Shown here: positions 24,727 to 38,078 of the stretch, one piece after another | How the letters are laid out: the number at the start of each line of letters is the position of its first letter | Numbering within the stretch: the first letter of the stretch is position 1 | NCBI GenBank assembly: GCA_037954235.1 | Contig: JBBMOA010000006.1 | Span: 27,004,541-27,068,540 of the forward strand | Direction of reading: 5' to 3' | DNA: 64,000 bases | DNA from: Aulostomus chinensis | Taxonomy: Eukaryota > Chordata > Actinopteri > Syngnathiformes > Aulostomidae | Position numbers and translations under genes: made by a program | The notes under the pieces: model-generated | What the model saw: only the letters and a program-made list of their open reading frames with translations | What the model was told of the DNA's origin: nothing | The model's database searches: none

Positions 24727-26344
24727 CTGTCGCACACACACACACCACACACAGAAACCAACATCAGTGACAGCAACAGTGAGAGTGTCGGGCTCGAGGG
24801 AGAAACTTTCAGCCAAGATGGTGCTTACACTGTGATGAAAACTAATGTAGTAATTCGCTGAGTTTAAAAGTATGGAAGAGGTCAGAAGACAGGAAACGAA
24901 GTTGAGTGTATCCTGTTGGCTCAGCAGGCTAAGGCATGTTCCACATCAAATGTACACTGTAAAGGTTGTCTAAATAAGAGCAGGTCTGACATTAGGAGCA
25001 GCAGGAAGAGGCGGCTTGGATACGAGCTGTGACAGCACTACTCACCACGCTGCTCAGCTTAATGAGTAGTGTGTGACTAGATAATCGGAGCAGTGCTTCA
25101 CACTGGCGGAGTCTCTCCGACCTCCAGTCTAGTCCAGAGAAATTTGAAATTTCTAGCATGTGTAACCTTTTTACAACTGTTAACAAGCTGGACTGCTATT
25201 GAATAGCTTCACTGCAATAATGGTATAACTTTCAAAAAGACGATAAATGAAAGTATGAAAGGGAAAATTAAGAGTAAATCATTTCGTGGGATGTTTGGTA
25301 ACAGCAAGCCACCAGAACAGCTTCAATGCTAATTAGCATAGATTTTTACTAGTATAAGGAACTCTAGTGGGGGGATGAACACCACTCTTCCAAGTATTCC
25401 CTCACTTGGTGTTTTGATGGGTAATGCTGTAAGGAACAGATGACCCTGTGTATTGACCATGCAGAGTATAAATGGAGCCTGAAGCCATCAACATTTGGCA
25501 AGCATTTCAATTGAAAGCAGCTGTACTGCTGCGCTTGTTCCTTGGTTGTGTTAGCCTTAAAGGGCTATTGTTTAGCTTTGGCTAAACCTGCCACTAATAT
25601 TCCAGGGGCATCTCTCAGTGTGTACTGTTTCCACAAATAAATAACAGCATGTATTTGAGGCAAAAGTTTAACCCAATAGAAACTGTGGAACATGCCGATA
25701 TTCACTACATATACCACTGAAGCAAGATGCTGTTGCCAAGATTTAAACATACTTTTGCAAAGCACATTTCATGATGCAGTTCGTATTTGTGTTAACTTCA
25801 CTCTTAATTGTTGTGCAGAAGCATAATATCGATCAGAAATATTCTATTAATATGTTTTAGAGAGACCTGGTAGACAATTGTACCTTATTTCTTAAAAATA
25901 CTATCAAGATACCAGAATAATAATAAAAAAATTAATAAGTTGAGTTCTCAATAGCATCAATGAGTAAAGTCTCTGTCTTTGCTATCCTCAATGAGGAAGA
26001 AACAAAATTTAATAAAGGACTTATTTATGAGCATTTCAATTTTTGGGGGGAAATTAAAAAACAAAACAAAAACATCGCTTTTTCAAATTCACAATTTTTA
26101 CAAGTGTTTTTTTTTCCCAGTATGAGCAAAATTTGAATATCATGAAATTGTTTTTATACAGATACTATCAACATAGCTTCATATCAGCCAAAATCAGATG
26201 AAAAATCCATTATGATGTATCCCAAGCGCAATTCACGACGCAGTACCAGGTTTGCATCTGCTCACATCAGATATCAATTACTGACATTTGAACTTCAAGA
26301 GTGCGACACCCTAAGTGATGCCCGTCTTCAATGGAGGAGCCTAC
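24727..26344 (-). other. Intron 10
   Basis: 1,618 bases, very A/T-rich toward 25840-26180. Nothing recognised. Confidence 0.85.
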
Positions 26345-26438
26345 CTCATGCTCTGATATTCCATCAATGATCTCAGAGACTTCGTGTTCACTGCGAGCTG
26401 CAGACGAGGTCAGCCCGCCCCCTCGCTGCCCAACACGA
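26345..26438 (-). CDS. ncor2: NCOR2 coding exon 10 (residues 349-380)
   Basis: TTTTGTAG acceptor and GTAGGC donor. The junction with exon 9 gives MQ-S-RVGQRGGGL, so a Ser is formed across the splice. Continues SAARSEHEVSEIIDGISEHE. EVSEIIDG is the SMRT form of this segment (EISEIIDG in NCOR1). Confidence 0.95.
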
Positions 26439-26652
26439 CTACAAAAGAGGAGAAACACAAAAGAAATGTCACTCAAAACAAAAGTAACCTGAGTTACTGT
26501 AACAGAACCACCTGAGCACCGCACAGTCAAACAAGTCCTGATTAATTTTTAAAACAAACTAGGATCTAGACCACTTTGTCGCATGATTTAGTCAGTTTCA
26601 TCTTTTACCATCTTCTGCTCTGTTGTGAGAGGACTGGAAACTACAAGCTCAC

Positions 26653-26825
26653 CTCTGCATTCGCTCCTGTAGCTCTCTTTGTTTGCGGATCTCTGGGAAC
26701 TGTTTTTCATAGTATTCCCGCACCTTGCTCTCCTTGGCTCGGCGCCGTGGGTTGTTCTCAATGCGCTCTACCTTCTTCTCCCAGGCTTCCATCAGCTGGT
26801 CATAGCGCTGGCAGAATTTCTGTTC
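26653..26825 (-). CDS. ncor2: NCOR2 coding exon 9 (residues 292-349)
   Basis: Reads EQKFCQRYDQLMEAWEKKVE, RIENNPRRRAKESKVREYYE and KQFPEIRKQRELQERMQ, then two bases. The acceptor CATAAAG lacks a strong pyrimidine tract, but the protein match to SMRT is almost perfect. GTGAGC donor. Confidence 0.97.
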
Positions 26826-28239
26826 CTTTATGATCCAAAAAGAAAAGTGATATTTTAGATTTCTAAAATGCTGGCTAAAGGATCCATACAACTTTTTAAG
26901 AGTAAAATTACCCAGAGAACTGTCCTTACTCGATGACAGTATCTAATAAAAAATGTTTTTTAAAAAACGTCAAAACTCTAAAAGTTTTTTGTTTTTTTTA
27001 AATCAAATCTAAAGCAAATGTGAAAAATTTTGACAATTCAATAAGTATTGTCACAGCTGTTAATATTAACTTTGACCAGAAGTTTCCGCCACGGCTACTT
27101 ATTGATGCTTTCTCATTCCAAGCTATCGTGGGATGACAGAAGTAAATTTTTCATTTAATTTTAAACATTGAAAATATAGTTTATATCACAGAGGAGTATA
27201 TTTAAATTCTAGCACTTTGACTATATAATTTAAGCATTTTCCAAACTTCTAGACTTTGTATGAACCCTGTGAGATGACTTTTTTTCCCCCACTAATAATT
27301 ATGTTCAGTAATCTTCAGCCCTCAGTCCTGCAGTCTTTCATGTACCTCTTCATGTTCAAAGAGGTGAAAAGGATATGTTGGTATTCTGTGGGGAGTCTGG
27401 CCTTGAGCCGTGACTTTGGCAGACGACGGCCCACTGTTTTCCCAGCTTCCTCGCAGGCAGGCCGTAAAGCAGACCATTAACCCTGGTGGAGACATGACCC
27501 TCAGTAGGCTCATAAACCAGAAGGTGATGTCTCGCCACACTCTGCCTACAAGGCGCTACCTCCCCCGAATGAAGACACAACTCCAGAGAAGACTGGACAC
27601 TGGCCCACAACACATTGCTGTGATACAGGTGCTGCTCTTGAAAGCTGCTCCCTCTGGCCTTACATGAACTTTAATACATAATAAATGCCAAGCTGCGAGA
27701 CTGTTGCTGTAGGCAGTATCTCTCATGATGGATTTTGAAAAAGCAATTTTCCTGTCATATTTGCTACTTCTGTAATAAAACTGTGGACTGGATTTGCAAT
27801 AATGATTTTCTGTCAAGCCATTTGATTTTAAGATGTCTGTCTGGTTCTAGCAACAGAGCTCACCCCCATTGATCCGTGGTTTTATTTATAGTCATGCTCC
27901 TTGGCTCGGTCTCACTCCATCACTGGCAAGCCTGAGCGCAGACTAACCCAGAACAATGCTCATTATAGTGCCTCGCTGAGTGAGTGAATAAAAAAAAAAG
28001 ATCCAAGGTTGAGATGACAGTATAAAAGAGTTTCTTTAAGCCATCGTGTTTTTCAAAAGCAATCTGATCCCTGGGGCACGATAAGAATACTAAAACAGAT
28101 CATGCCCAGAACTCTGCTCCTCTTCAGTCTGCATAAAATGGCCACTCACTTCAAGGAGCAGCTGACCCACTTTCACACTACACATCCATCATGAGCTGAG
28201 TCCCAACAGAGAGTCAAAAACGTTGAGTACTCCACTTAC
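26826..28239 (-). other. Intron 8
   Basis: 1,414 bases; A/T-rich at 26930-27250, then more mixed sequence. Open frames near 27322-27667 on both strands have no recognised match. Confidence 0.8.
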
Positions 28240-28306
28240 CCACTGCTTACGAGCATGATTTCTCCTCTTGAAGTACAAGATGAGCTTCTTCCTCATCGCC
28301 TGGTTT
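28240..28306 (-). CDS. ncor2: NCOR2 coding exon 8 (residues 269-291)
   Basis: 67-base exon, CTTCCAG acceptor and GTAAGT donor. Encodes NQAMRKKLILYFKRRNHARK, a strongly basic conserved block, then QW in phase 0. Confidence 0.97.
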
Positions 28307-28521
28307 CTGGAAGGGTAGAAAAAGAAAACAAAGGCATGGAAAAGCTGTGGGGCTGAGGGATAAACTGAAAAAGAAGAGGTGATAACACAGGAAAACACTC
28401 TTTCAGAGACCGCCTAGGGTGTCATCACTTTTGTCACATCAATAAATGTGCATTTTTCATGCTCTTCAGGTACAAATTATCTACCCTCTGTACTTCCACT
28501 GCCTCAGTTCTTTACCCAGTG

Positions 28522-28522
<1 letters not shown>

Positions 28523-28589
<67 letters not shown>
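28523..28589. repeat. (CA)n microsatellite
   Basis: CA dinucleotides over about 67 bases, followed by a short CAAA run. Confidence 0.98.
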
Positions 28590-28593
<4 letters not shown>

Positions 28594-29331
28594 AACAATG
28601 CCTGTCCTTGTATGCCACCACTCAATAAACTTGCTTTTGGGTGGAAAGGACAGTGAGGGGAGCCAAACTTATAAAACTTGTCTAGGCTGGGAACAGCCAG
28701 CCACAGTGCTTCAAATAAAGGTCAGGTCCAGTAATCTCCTTAGGCAGCCACTCAGTTTGTCTCTTTCTTTGCTGCAAGGCAGAGTTTTATTCCTGACACT
28801 TAATCTGTCAGTTGTAAGGTCACATTCCCTGCTGATTAATGTAATCTTATTCTACATTAGTCACTTCATCTGAGCCCCAGGGTTCTTCAGGTCACAGGCA
28901 AGGAGAGATGACAACAAAGTGGGCAAAGTGGGCTGCTGGTGGTGGATGGGTTTTGTGAAAATCAGATGATAACACTTAGGGTCTAATGATATAAACAAAC
29001 AGGACGACCTGTTTGCTAAACATGTTATCTGCTACACCGAACCAAACGGCCTTCACCCTAAAAGCTACATAAACAGTGGCAGACACGCCCACATGTACAA
29101 ACATGGAGCCAAGCCATTGCAGCACCAAGCACAAATAACCACCACCAAAATCAAGCTTGACCCTGCAGGTAACATACACATATGAGTGAGACGTAATATG
29201 ATATGGCAAAAACTCAGAACCCCTCAAAGTTTTCCTCTGTCCTGCTCCTCGCTCGTACTACAACATTGCATCATTCATCCGTGGAACAACCATATTGCCA
29301 CAGCAAAGTTTGTAAAACTTTGGTTATCTTC

Positions 29332-29452
<121 letters not shown>

Positions 29453-29918
29453 GAGATGAAAGGGATGAGACTCCTGAAAGGTATTGGGCCCAATATCTAC
29501 ACAAGGAGGAATAAATACCATGGATATCAAAAACAAAGAAGTCAATTGTGCTGGTTCAAAGTGACATGGCGGCATTTCATAAGACACACAGGAAGAGAGC
29601 AGCATCTGGGCTTAAATGCTTCGCAGCAATCGTGCTGATCAAAGACTGCGGGGATCAAAGGCAGTGAAAATTGAATATTGCATCTTGTGATACATTTAGG
29701 GCTGTTCAATTACACACATTTCATAATCTCTATTCATTTGGTCAGTAATTAGATAAATAGAGCAACAGAATGGAATATTTCAAGAGAGAATGCAAAACAA
29801 ATTAATACTTTTCCTAACACTTGAGATAACTATTGATGACCATAAAACAATGGCAATAAGAAGAATTAGAGTAACAACAACAATAAATCATCAAAATGTT
29901 CAACTGTACAATTCTACA

Positions 29919-29958
29919 ATTTCATTTAGCAGACGCTTTTGTCCAAAGCGACGTACAA
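29919..29958 (-). mobile_element. Teleost retroposon 3' tail fragment (L2/V-SINE-like)
   Basis: On the minus strand this reads CGCTTTGGACAAAAGCGTCT followed by GCTAAATG. I recognise this as a very common 3' tail of fish L2-clade LINEs and the SINEs that share it. Only about 40 bases are recognisable. The family name is from memory and not certain. Confidence 0.6.
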
Positions 29959-29997
29959 CACAAGCAAGAAAAATTAAAAACTATGCAGTGTGTAAAC

Positions 29998-30051
29998 CAT
30001 CCATCCATCCATTTTCTTCCGCTTATCCTGTTAAGGGTCGCGGGGGGGCAG
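29998..30051 (-). mobile_element. 5'-truncated SINE tail, same family as 49476-49860
   Basis: The stretch CCATCCATCCATTTTCTTCC...CTTATCC...AAGGGTCGCGGGGGGGC closely matches positions 49472-49527 (CCATCCATCCATTGTCATCT...CTTAGTCC...GTAAGGGTCGCGGGGGGGC) in the same orientation, then similarity stops. It is a short copy holding only the 3' end of the element. Confidence 0.75.
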
Positions 30052-31540
30052 GACATCAAATGAGTTCCCCCCCATACAAATTCAGATGGGATCGAATTGT
30101 TTCTTGGCAGTTATGTGCGTTTACACAACAAAACCTGAATTCAGTGGTAGGCACCAATCGGTGTCATGATGTAGTCATTTTGGAGCCATTTTGATCCGTC
30201 TATTTTAATTAAATCACAGCAGTCATCTGGAAGCAGCTCCTGGCCACGGCTATAAAAGAATGGATAGTGTCCAAGGACGGCATTTGAGAGCAGCAATATC
30301 GTTTTTTGTTTTTGTTTTTTTCAGCCATGGTTGATGAAGGACAAAAACAGTATCTACATGAAGTGTAGAGTCATATTAGAGTCTACATATTACACCTTCT
30401 CCTATTTTGCAGACAAGGGTGAATACTTGCAGGTTAGTCACAGGTTAAGGCTGATTCACGCTTGTGCGTTGGGTCTATGTGGACCTTACACTGTGGACAC
30501 TGAGGCCTACACACATGCCTGATGCTGCGGGTGCTGGCAGACAATTTTGTATCGTAGCAAATTTGAGAATCCAAATTTGAGAAATTATGGACCACACATG
30601 AATAAACCTACTTTAACTTTTCCTGAGGGAACTCGAAGCTGAGATCATTAATTTCATCACTCTGTGCCCCTATATCCCACATACTCGAACTTAAATCATA
30701 ATTTTTTTTGGGGGGGGGGGGGGTGACAGAAGCCTTTCAAACATCATACAATGTTCCCATAAAATGATTCAGTTGGGACAGCCTGCCACAACAACATTGA
30801 TTGCAACACATTGACTTTCTGTTTTTATTTTTTTTTAACCATATAAAAAAAAGGAGGCTGCAATCTTGATTCATAGTCAAGCTGCAGTGCATTGATCCGT
30901 GCAGTCCCACTTTCTCTCCCCCTCACAAACACTCTGATGCTGAGAGCAACTCCACTGTCAATGAGCAGCCCTCCCTGCTCCACTGGTCTCTTGTGGACAT
31001 GGACAGACGATCAACTACAATGCAATCATCATTAGTCTCTGTGATAAGGCTCACATACACAATACCAGAGTACATAACAACATCCGCTGGTGGAAAATCA
31101 TTCACGCCATGAGTGAGAAGGCAAGTCTGTCCATGACTGACTGAGTGTTACCTTTGGAGGTTTGTTTTATTGTTTTGTTTTTTCCTGTGACTGACTGACC
31201 AATCACAACAGGTCACGTTTCTCTCTGTTTTTTTCAGACTCCCTCAGTTTGGCTCGTTAGCCTTTGACAGGTTCTGATATCTGACTGTCTGCCACCATCA
31301 ATTATGTGACCCTGAGTTTGATATTCTTTAATAATGTATGCATGAATATACCACTGATGATCTATTTCAAAACACAATCTGGTTTGTCTTGTAAAACATA
31401 AAAAGAACTGACCTGCAGTGAAACCATTTGCTTTGCAGTTTCCACGTAAGCTCCTTCAGCAAGCTAAACTGCTATTACTGCGGCTGATTTGCTATTTCTA
31501 TCTGTTTCTCACTTGAAGAACTGTGTACTGACAAACTTAC

Positions 31541-31593
31541 ATTTTGATGTTCTCATGGTACTGCTTGGTGTCAGAGGGCTGATTGTACAGCGG
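31541..31593 (-). CDS. ncor2: NCOR2 coding exon 7 (residues 252-269)
   Basis: 53-base exon, CCTTCCAG acceptor and GTAAGT donor. Reads PLYNQPSDTKQYHENIK plus two bases that join exon 8 to give Ile. The segment is nearly invariant in NCOR1 and NCOR2. Confidence 0.96.
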
Positions 31594-32543
31594 CTGGAAG
31601 GAAAGAAGATTCAAGAATCAATATTTGTCAATGTTTTCAGTTATGCAACAATTAAAGTTGTTGAAATTTAATTAAGTTATGGTCTGGCCATATATACATG
31701 TAGGACTTCATTCTTTGGCAAAATAGTTTAAGACAAAGTTCTGATTGATGGCAGTTAAATAACCTTGTCGAAACGGATCCAGTGACGCAACACAAACTGA
31801 GTACCCTCAAGAAGAGAACACATCTTGTTTTCTGTATCCTTTATCCCCCATTAGAAAAAGAGTTCATTCATTTGTCAGATTCAAATGATAAATGAAATTC
31901 CTCGAGATCCAAGAAAAATTCATGTGTTATACATGGGAACCTCTTACAGTGAGGGGGCCAGCATCCCAGCCTCAAGGCTTGAGCCTGGGAACTACAGCAT
32001 CTCTCACTTGCTCTCTGGCAACCACACACAACATACACACTGGTGTTGTAAGAGCAAGAATGTAGCGTAGCTCAGTGATGGGGACCCTTTACATTTGAAG
32101 ATCAAATGTAGTGTCACAAATTGTATACATTCAGCGGTGTCGATACTGACTGCAGTCTGACGTTAAGGTTTCGGCATATCCAGAATTTTGGCAATGGATG
32201 TCAAGTAGATTACAGATATGCAATGTGTGAGCAAGTCTTGCACAAAATAAATGACGCAAAATCAATTTTAGGTAAGAGGATGTGCACCTGAGTAAAACTG
32301 TCTTTTTGGAAAATGTAGAGAAATAATTAGTAATCTGTATGGTTTACATATTACTGTACGTTTCTATTCTTATAGCTTAAAAGGGCATAATAGCCATATA
32401 TTCCCAATATTTCATTTTACAGCTGCTCAAGTCTTGTAACTTAGAACTGAATGCCACGATGAAATTCAATAAATCATATAAATATATCAAAAATACAAAA
32501 TTCACGCAAAAACAAAACAAAAGCAACACAACAGTCCACTCAC
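31594..32543 (-). other. Intron 6
   Basis: 950 bases; nothing recognised. Confidence 0.85.
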
Positions 32544-32600
32544 CAGTTCTACCCTGGGTCCCAGTCCCTCCAGTATCCGGTGAGCCTCTTCTGCCTTTTT
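32544..32600 (-). CDS. ncor2: NCOR2 coding exon 6 (residues 233-251)
   Basis: Small 57-base exon, 19 codons: KKAEEAHRILEGLGPRVEL. ATCAG acceptor and GTGAGT donor. Matches SMRT KKAEAAHRILEGLGPQVEL. Confidence 0.96.
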
Positions 32601-35600
32601 CTGATAAAAAGAACACAAACAGAAGTAGTACATTAGCTGGCTGCCTGCACCTCTGTCATCACCATGACAATGAAGGCTAAAGCTACACCAGTGATCAGTG
32701 AATGGCTGGGTGCAAGGATGGAGAGAAGCATGCACTGACTATTATTAGAGCTTTTAGCTCAAGCTGGGCCACAGCTCCTTGCCTCAGCCCCTCTCTCCTC
32801 CCCAAGAAAAAAAAGGAAAGACTTCTCACATCCCCTGAGCAGAGAGGTAGAGAGAGAGAGAAGGAGCAGGCAGGCAGGAAAGCGAGTGGAGTGGGAGTGA
32901 AATAAAAAGTGAGTGGGAGAGAAAGAGCAAAAAAACAGGGAAAGGGAGGGGTGCTAAAGGGCTTTTGTGCTTATCTCATAAGAGACATCTGATGAAAGAC
33001 AGAACGATCTCACCTCCAGCTCACAACCTACAACAAACAGCCTCTTAAAGCAAGAATTCCTGGCAGGAACCATGAAGCAAAAGTGGAGAGGTGTCAGCGA
33101 AGTAAGGTGAGCAGTAACAAACTCACAACAGTGTCTGTGAACGACCTCTCTGCAGCTCTGCTCCTCAATACATTTATATTTAGCTCTGCCAAATATGTGA
33201 GCAGTGTCCCAAACTACCCCTTCTCTGCGTCCGCTCCACTCTTCCTCATTCCACTCTGTACACTCTCTCTGCTTCATCGATCAAATATACCCTCCTTGGT
33301 GACACAGCACATGCTCTGTTGCTCTCCATCACAGTCCATTTCCTTCAGTGACTGTGGAGTGAGACTGGCAGGACAGACAAGATGAGAGAGGGGTAGGTGG
33401 ACAGGAAGGAGGAGCTCACACACCCAGGGAGAAATTTTAGAGGTGAGAACAGAGACCTGCCAGTGTACCTATGAGGTAAACCTTTCATCTTCACCTCCCA
33501 CTCCCAATTTAATTGTAGTATACAGGAGGTACTGGAGATCTACTCTTACGTTTATACAAGACGAACACCAACTAACAGACTTGGATGTAAGACCCCAGAG
33601 GAGCTCCCGCACACAGCTTAAGTTGACTCACACTGCGTTCCAACTAGGTCACTGATGAGTGAAGCCAAATGACATGGCTCCGGTTCAAAGGTGCCTTTTG
33701 CATTTCATCTACAAACATGTGCAAATGGAACATATTCAGTTACAGTACTATGTTCCTAACTTAAGCCATTCTGCATTGGTCCCTTCATGCCTCATTCCTG
33801 TTGCTTCCTCATCAGTGAGTAGGTGTAACAGGCTGCAGAGATCTCTCAAGCTTCAGGAGCAGTTAATGAGCAACAATTATTAAAAACAGCCCTTCATCCT
33901 CAAGAGAAGCTTTACAATTTCTCCTTTTTCAAGCAATGAGTCCTCTAGCAAACATGATCATGCCACAGTGACCTCAGAATTCTTCCAGCATGAGCTGACA
34001 AAGAAACACAAGAAATGATAAATGTAGCTATGAAAAGACTGGGATGCAGGGAGGGTGCGAGAGGTGACAGAAGAGGCACAGCATAACCTTTTCGCTAATC
34101 ATGAGGCTAATGACAGAGAGCTCTGCTGGTCTTGTAACTGCCCACTCAATTCACCTCCACAAACATACACATACACCGACGTAGCCAGCACATCAGTTAC
34201 TTTGAATATGCCCCCACATGGTAACACATAGCAACTGCTACTCAGGCAGTGGTATGTATGAAGCTAAGCACCAGTCAACAAGTTAATATGACTTAAATGG
34301 TACGGTAAATATGAAGAGGAATCTGTGAAAATAACACCCAAAATATGAAAAGGGTGAACTTGAGTTGAGCCATCCTCAGGGTCGGACAGTTGGCTCTCTA
34401 TAAAAACATGGTTGTAACCCTGTCTGGGGGGGGGCTGAGGCTGGAGTAATTCCAGCCAGGGGTGTATACTTCACTGGCTTGGTGTGTGAAGGCAGGAAGA
34501 CTTGTGAGTGCAACTAAAATGTATTTGAGTTGAACTGAAATCACATTCGCGCCAGATGTCCATGTTCGTCATTCAAGACACAGGAAATCTCAACTCCAAA
34601 GTGTAACCAAGTCAGACAATAGAGTGAGAGAAAAGACCCTTAAAAGGATGCTGCTATGACACCAAAAGCAGACATTCACCGGGCTTACATGCATAGCTGC
34701 AATCAAGCTGGAAGTCAATTAGGACATTTAATGACTGCTAACATTGGCCCAGTATTTACATTCATCTAACTGTATGAAAAGTTATTATTGTCAGCAGTAA
34801 TGCAAAAATTGTTGCAGAGATGGTTTATTTTTGTGTAAGATTTTTTTGCATTGCAATTTTTTTTATTTTTAAACAAATAAAAAATTAATGTAGGAAAACA
34901 ATTTGAATTTGAAATCAGTTTCAGTTGTATTTCCATGCTAGTTTGAATTGATCAATTATTCTTATTAATTTTTCTCAACAACCAAGCAAGTTGACTCATA
35001 ATACAATTTGTTTATTATATTTCAATTGCAAATCACGTTCAAAATCACAAGAGCTTTTACACCAAGTCGTGCGTGACCATCTGGTAGTCAAGAATACAGG
35101 GAAGAAGTGATTTGTGTATGCGTATTACATACCAAACAAGTTAACCAGCAGCAAGCACCAAACAAGTTAAATTCAAAGATTAAAGAAAACAGGAAAACTC
35201 TTTGAACCGAGACAACTTAATGTTTGTCTCCTTGTCTGTCCCAAAAGCCAATAGAGACACACGTGTGTGTTATCCGAATATCGAAACGGCACTGGATTTA
35301 TCTAGACGTGAAACACATAAAAAGACAATTGTAAATGTGACCAATGCAATGGGCAATAATCAACAATGAATGTCAATGCCTAATATCTGGTAGCCACTGT
35401 AGTACATTGTAACAAGAAAACAGCGGAAAAGGCAGGTGAAATGCAGGGAGGGGGAGATTGTGAGATTGAGGGGCGGGCAGTAGGCCAGAGTACATCCTGC
35501 CAGTCAGAGGGAAGTGGAAAGTGTTACAGAGGTCGACTACATTGTGGAGTAAGCCATGAGTCATTCTTAAACTTCCAGCCTTTCACATGAGTCTTGAGCA

Positions 35601-37303
35601 ATCCGGTGCAGTGATTTAGCTGAGTGTAACGACTGAGGGCCAAAGTGATGAAGTACTGTGCTGTAATATGCCTCTACAACTGCTTCTGTGGGTATTGTGG
35701 TGGTGTCACAACTACATGCTCAGATAAAGTTGGTTGAATGCGGGGCTTTAAACTCTGTTCCCCATTTGCTCTCTATATAGATCGCTGCTCTGCCATTTGC
35801 CTCGAATGTGGTAGAGATGCCTCTCCTTAATATCTAAGAGCTCTGTCCCTCTGAACTGTGAGGTTCTGACATTACTTCTCATTTCCCCAAAGGCGCCTGG
35901 TTCACAGAAGTGGATCTGGGGTGCACTACACAGAGAATTTCCCCGCTTTTAACTCCAAACTAATAAAAAGGAGATACTTCACCACTAGGTGGACTGAGAG
36001 CACTGAGAATCACTTCATTTCAAAGGGACTGCTGTACACAATGATTCATCTGACTTAACACTAACTTAACATTGCATACGACCTCCCAGCTGTTTCACTT
36101 CTCAGTTGTTGAAAGGATTATTAATTTACGATACTTGGGAAAGTTTCTTCTTTGTATTGTGCTCTTATCTCTGTACAATACAGACCAATAACATTCATTT
36201 CAAATGGGGGGAGTTGATCTTTCATCAACATCTGACTGGGGATTTAATAGCCACTAAATTTATGACTGAGAGCTTGGTTCCAACCCAACGCTGATTTACT
36301 AATCTCTTGGAGCACACAACAATATTTTACAACTGGAGTTATCAGCAGCCAGTTTTATTGTGCCAATTCTACTACACTTGATTATTGATCCCATGCTAGA
36401 AATATGAAAGGGCCTCAAAGGAAGCCTGATTATTTTAAATGCTTTAATATATGAAATTTTGATATTTCCCTGCCAGTTTAGCACCCAAACCCAACTCATC
36501 TTATTACCAACAGTTCACTGAAATTGAAGTGTACTGTGTTATTAATGTTGAAATAACTGTTTACCGCTTGGTGTTATAATTTGTGTTTTGTCTCTCTTTG
36601 ACAGGGCCTTTCTAAAGAAAGGGTTGATAATTAATTATATGTTTTGAGATTAATTCACTGACTTAATCATATAAAACATTTAGATTCATCGATTCATAGA
36701 TTTTGATGAATGTGTAGATAGATGGATACATAAGCTTATGTCATGTAAAGCTTTTTAATTACAATGCATTCAGAACAGGGTTTTTTTTTTTGGTTCATGG
36801 ATAATGATAGCAATAACAATCTAACAAAAATGAGCCAAATACTCCAAACGGAGGATTTCACGCCACACTCAGTTTGTAAAAATAAGCCCTGCATTTTTCC
36901 GTCTGGTTCCGTCGCTGTTTAACAAATCCACTGATTGTAGTCAATGACGAATGAAGTCTTCTTCTGTTCTATCAGACTCGACACAGCCAAGGCGTATTGC
37001 TTCCCCCTATTGATAACTTTTCATTTTCCCTTTCCTGGTTAAATCCATGGATGGGGTTGAGGGGCAAGAGCGCAATCATTTGCATTATATTGTTTCAAAC
37101 GTTGTTTTTTTCTATCACTAATTAAGAAAAATGAACATTGTATTTTTCCAACCTTAGCTTGTTTGGTGTTTTTGTCTGTTGTAATTTTTCTGTATATTCT
37201 CTGCCTGAAAGGAGCTTCTTTGATCTCATCACTTTAATCCTTTTAACTCACAAAAAAGGGTGTTATGCTCTCTAATTTATGCCACTTTAGTGTGTGTGTG
37301 TGC

Positions 37304-37334
<31 letters not shown>

Positions 37335-37964
37335 CCTGTGCGCGAGTGTTTGTTACATTACTACTGTGAGGCAAGCGTTCTGCACTGTATGGTCGTAAAA
37401 TATAGATGAATACTTGGCTCTTGCTGCTGTTTTGATGGTTACATCAAACCCAGTAAAAGTAAACTCTCTTCACAGTTTTCAGTCCATTGCATTGTTCAAT
37501 AATGCACCCACATACACACACACACACACCAATCATCATGAATTCATATTGTAGCTGTGTTTCCTGTTCAATGCAAGCACAAAACATGAAGCCTCATCTG
37601 GATCTTCTAGTGGTAAAGACAGTGTTTATCCATCTTTTGTTCAAGCGTGCTCTTGCTCCCTAATCTGATTTACCTTACAGGCATGGTCTCCATCCCTTGA
37701 CTGCTAGCCCTATCTCTGACATCTAACAGCCCAATAACCACCCCAAGTGACAAAATACTCAAAGGATCCAACAACCAAACAAAGATTATCTTGGATCAGT
37801 CCAGATAAATTATACACAAGGGGAAAGGCAACCCCCTCTCCCACTCTCTGTCATGCCTTCACTACATATGTGATCAAGTGAATCCAAATTCAAATGTCAT
37901 CTAATATGAGCTTGGGTGAAGGGACACAGATTGCGCATCAGTTTGGTTTGTGTATTCTACTGAC
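32601..37964 (-). other. Intron 5
   Basis: 5,364 bases. It contains a short GT/GCGT repeat (37290-37334) and A/T-rich stretches near 34800-35050 and 36500-36800. No exon or mobile element recognised. Confidence 0.85.
37290..37334. repeat. (GT)n microsatellite, interrupted
   Basis: GT units with GC substitutions (TGCGTGCG) over about 45 bases. Confidence 0.93.
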
Positions 37965-38078
37965 CCTGTTCTCATCGTAGATGATCTGCACCAGGCTGCG
38001 GTGCTTGGCCTCGCTGGGTGGCGGTGAAATGGGCCGCTCTGGCTCGTGAGGTTTTGCAGCCTCCTCCTCCAGCTGTTG
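37965..38078 (-). CDS. ncor2: NCOR2 coding exon 5 (residues 195-232)
   Basis: GTCACAG acceptor and GTCAGT donor, 38 whole codons. Reads QQLEEEAAKPHEPERPISPP then KHRSLVQIIYDENR, the end of the coiled coil and a highly conserved segment of the corepressor N-terminus. The correct frame is not the longest open frame here; it is fixed by the family match and by phase 0 at both ends. Confidence 0.97.

Noticed and set aside
30001..30012. Short CCAT repeats as a tandem or CRISPR-like array
   Set aside because: The CCATCCATCC at 30001 is the tail of a SINE copy, and no regularly spaced direct repeats exist in the window.
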